This document shows positions 62,053-64,000 of a stretch of 64,000 bases of DNA, one piece after another. The translations under genes and the position numbers were made by a program. The stretch comes from Chryseobacterium lathyri (GTDB lineage Bacteria > Bacteroidota > Bacteroidia > Flavobacteriales > Weeksellaceae): the NCBI RefSeq assembly GCF_003290185.1, contig NZ_QNFY01000001.1, forward strand, positions 372,001 to 436,000. The letters run 5' to 3'. The notes below the pieces were generated by a model, which was given only the letters and a program-made list of their open reading frames with translations, was not told where the DNA came from and searched no databases. Each line of letters opens with the position of its first letter. Positions within the stretch are counted from its first letter, which is position 1.

Positions 62053-62487
62053 ATGGATCTAAAAAACCTGCACATTGGATCAATGATAAAAGAAAAGGTG
62101 GCCCAAAGCGATATAGAAATGTCTCGCATATGTAAATTCCTGAACTGCCAGGAAGAAGATATCCTGAAAATGTATAATTCTTCTGCTTTTGACACGGAAG
62201 TCCTTCTGCGCTGGTCCAAACTCCTCCAATATGATTTCTTCAGACTTTATTCTCAACACCTGATTTTGTATTCTCCACAGTCTTCTATGAATTATATTCA
62301 AAAGAAAAAAACAGATCATCTACTCCCGGCTTTTCGTAAGAGCCTTTACACCAAAGAGATTGTAGAATTTGTCCTGCACAAGATCAGAAAAGGGGAAATG
62401 ACAAAATCCAGTGTAATTTCTGAGTATAAAATCCCCAAAAGCACACTCTACAAATGGCTTCATAAATATGATATGATAAATAAATAA
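62053..62487 (+). CDS. Helix-turn-helix protein, first gene of HTH cassette (copy 2)
   Basis: This 144-residue homolog of the protein at 11837 shares 'HIGxxI', 'RICxFxxCxExxIxxMY', 'LLxWSKLLxYDFFRxYSQHLIxYxP', 'FRKSxYTxEIxxF' and the final HTH 'IPKxTLYKWL'. An N-terminal XRE-like part (1-75) is joined to a transposase-type HTH (95-140). It is followed 7 nt later by the second cassette gene, so the pair is an operon. A secreted DGAKxN-type protein gene follows on the same strand. Confidence 0.75.
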   Translation: MDLKNLHIGSMIKEKVAQSDIEMSRICKFLNCQEEDILKMYNSSAFDTEVLLRWSKLLQYDFFRLYSQHLILYSPQSSMNYIQKKKTDHLLPAFRKSLYTKEIVEFVLHKIRKGEMTKSSVISEYKIPKSTLYKWLHKYDMINK

Positions 62488-62494
62488 AGGCATA

Positions 62495-62815
62495 ATGAAA
62501 AATATTCCGGATTACAAAAGAATCTATACAGACCTTATCAATGAAAAATATCCTGATAAAAAGGAAGCATGTAGAACCATACTCTCTAAAAAGACTTTGT
62601 CCATATTGGATGTTATCGCTTGCAGCAACATTCTTACGGATAAGGAAGATAAAAATACCCTTATTTTTAATCAGAAACATCGTTTTTATGATAAACAATC
62701 GATTCTTGAAATACTAAATTACCAGGAAAAGTATGGATACAATAACGCACAACTGGCCCGGCATTTTAAATTAAGCAGAAATACGATTGCTAATTGGAAA
62801 AAGAAACTTATTTAG
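62495..62815 (+). CDS. Helix-turn-helix protein, second gene of HTH cassette (copy 2)
   Basis: This 106-residue homolog of the protein at 11480 has 'FNQKHRFYDKQSILEILNYQEKYGYNNAQLARHFKLSRNTIANWKKKL' spread over residues 58-105, against the same block in copy 1. The N-terminal half diverges more. No catalytic domain is present. The gap to the surface-protein gene is 256 nt and AT-rich, with a TAAATTTG -7-like box at 62983-62990, so the surface gene probably has its own promoter. Confidence 0.75.
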   Translation: MKNIPDYKRIYTDLINEKYPDKKEACRTILSKKTLSILDVIACSNILTDKEDKNTLIFNQKHRFYDKQSILEILNYQEKYGYNNAQLARHFKLSRNTIANWKKKLI

Positions 62816-63071
62816 CAGAATACGGTATGTAAAGTGTATTTTAAAAAATAATCACTTATATATCAAACATTTACAATCTAAAATCAATGTGTTTATTTCA
62901 GTAAATATTACACCATACATTTTATATTCTGAAAGAATTTGCCAATTTTTGTATTAAGCCTAATTCATTAACTAAGAAAACCTAAATTTGCATGTTGGTA
63001 TCAAATTTGTTAATAAGCAGTTTTATATCAGAAGTTCCACTAAATCCTGACATCTTAAAAACACAATTCAA

Positions 63072-63899
63072 ATGAAAAAAAAATTGCTATCCCTAGCTTT
63101 TATTGCATCATCTCTCTTGAATGCACAGATAGGAATTAGTACCAGTAATCCATTGGGAATTTTGCATGTTGACGGTGCAAAAGACAATACAGCATCAGCC
63201 ACTCCCGCACAAATCAGTAATGACCTTATTATTACTAATACCGGTTTTATAGGAGCAGGCGTTTCAAATCCAATAGTAAAACTTGATATGCGTTCAGCAG
63301 GACTTCAGAATGCTGTTGGACTGGGCTCAACAACTATGACAGCGAGCGCAGCGGGAGCAGGGGCCGTGCGATATGAACCTACTCAGGCAAAATTTCAAGT
63401 ATCTGACGGGAATGTATGGGAAGCAGCAATTATCCTGCCCACTAAAGCTGTGGTGGTTGCCAGATTGACAAGTCCGTTCTCGGTTCCTTACAATACTGAT
63501 GTAAATATTACAGGATGGGACGAGATAAGAGATCTTTCCAACAGTTTTGATCCTGTTACAGGGATTTTTACGGCTCCAAGAACCGGAGTTTATACATTTT
63601 TGATGACGTATAATTTTGTTTCCGGATCAATAGTCAACTCTTCTGAAGTCACCAGCCAGTTTTACAGCCCAACTACTGCAGCTATCCTTGCGCGTTCTTA
63701 CAAGACCTTTGCCCGCAGCAATGAAGATGCCCAGGTAGGAGGTTCCGCCACCATTACAGTAAGCCTGACTGCCAACCAGACTGTGCGGCCACAGCTTAAT
63801 CAAAACATCACAGGATCCGGGCCAAGAGCTTTAAGAGCAAATGCAGACTGGACCCACCCGGATGCAGGTTTTAACAATATGACCATTATTGAAAATTAA
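63072..63899 (+). CDS. Secreted surface protein with DGAKxN N-terminus and C1q-like C-terminus
   Basis: This 275-residue protein has a signal peptide (1-19, 'LLNA'), a start 'QIGISTSNPLGILHVDGAKD' matching the surface protein at 12491, and a C-terminal ~135 residues resembling a C1q/TNF-like jelly roll ('FSVPYNTDVNITGWDE', 'FDPVTGIFTAPRTGVYTFLMTYNF', ending 'HPDAGFNNMTIIEN'). C1q-like domains mediate trimerisation and binding on cell surfaces. The gene follows the HTH cassette and precedes another exported-protein gene. Confidence 0.75.
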   Translation: MKKKLLSLAFIASSLLNAQIGISTSNPLGILHVDGAKDNTASATPAQISNDLIITNTGFIGAGVSNPIVKLDMRSAGLQNAVGLGSTTMTASAAGAGAVRYEPTQAKFQVSDGNVWEAAIILPTKAVVVARLTSPFSVPYNTDVNITGWDEIRDLSNSFDPVTGIFTAPRTGVYTFLMTYNFVSGSIVNSSEVTSQFYSPTTAAILARSYKTFARSNEDAQVGGSATITVSLTANQTVRPQLNQNITGSGPRALRANADWTHPDAGFNNMTIIEN

Positions 63900-63911
63900 A
63901 AAATACACAAA

Positions 63912-64000
63912 ATGAAAATTAAAAATTTATATCAATTACTGGTTTTTTTTCTGTCATTCTCTATACAGGCACAGACAGGTTTCTTCACCAAAGATCCAAT
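63912..64000 (+). CDS. Exported protein, cut off at the right window edge
   Basis: The visible 29 residues form a signal peptide ('LYQLLVFFLSFSIQAQ') followed by 'TGFFTKDP', the same type of mature start as the neighbouring surface proteins. It starts 12 nt after the C1q-like gene, so the two are probably co-transcribed. Confidence 0.65.
   Translation, partial: MKIKNLYQLLVFFLSFSIQAQTGFFTKDP

Overview
The window looks like chromosome from a Flavobacteriia bacterium, most likely Chryseobacterium or a close Weeksellaceae relative. The DNA is AT-rich. Several promoters match the Bacteroidota pattern (TTTG, about 19 nt, TAnnTTTG). Secreted proteins start with short signal peptides followed by 'QVGINT..P' mature ends. 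AraC, HxlR and Crp/Fnr regulators are abundant, and the siderophore locus fits what I recall of Chryseobacterium citrate siderophores. I recognised no tRNA, rRNA, CRISPR array or complete transposase-bearing insertion sequence.

Layout. 0-11.3 kb is a housekeeping/accessory mosaic: a cut-off GlcG/HbpS protein, AraC regulator, EamA exporter, HIBADH-like dehydrogenase, CAT-like acetyltransferase, Crp/Fnr and small HTH regulators, a metallo-beta-lactamase-fold hydrolase, a Nudix regulator, two MFS transporters, HxlR and a lipase-like hydrolase. 11.3-17.5 kb is a distinct segment. It opens with a broken 5' copy of the DsbA-family gene that is intact at 17.5 kb, and contains a two-gene HTH cassette, two secreted surface proteins, a one-TM protein, a membrane-anchored AraC regulator and a 96-bp hairpin element. 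17.5-23.3 kb holds the DsbA-like gene, a nucleosidase, AraC, an S41 peptidase, GNAT, Crp/Fnr and an esterase.

23.6-38.6 kb is a complete NRPS-independent siderophore locus: a divergent clavaminate-synthase-like (probable lysine 4-hydroxylase) gene, then a nearly gapless run of PLP decarboxylase, IucA/IucC-GNAT fusion, N-hydroxylase, second IucA/IucC synthetase, MATE exporter, acyl carrier protein, acyl ligase, TonB receptor and PepSY membrane protein. The gene set predicts a citrate siderophore built on hydroxylated cadaverine. 39.2-45.5 kb is a biotin locus: MocR regulator, ferritin-like diiron protein, bioF, bioD, bioB, bioA. No known pimeloyl-forming gene is present, and the diiron gene overlaps bioF.

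45.5-50 kb has an HxlR/hydrolase pair, a DUF421 protein with a zinc ribbon, a NimT/NimR-like exporter-regulator pair and an MVL-type mannan-binding lectin. 51.3-54.7 kb holds an MFS transporter, a siderophore-interacting reductase, a Crp/Fnr regulator and a second reductase-like gene; two promoters there carry FNR-like boxes with identical geometry. 54.9-61.6 kb has a large TIM-barrel-like protein, aldo/keto reductase, ClC protein and TPR-AraC sensor-regulator. The right end (62.0-64.0 kb) repeats the HTH two-gene cassette beside a C1q-like surface protein whose N-terminus matches the surface protein next to the first cassette.

The points most worth follow-up are the HTH-cassette/surface-protein module, the biotin-linked diiron protein, the hydroxycadaverine siderophore locus with its carrier-protein acyl supply, and the DsbA-gene remnant marking an insertion or duplication.
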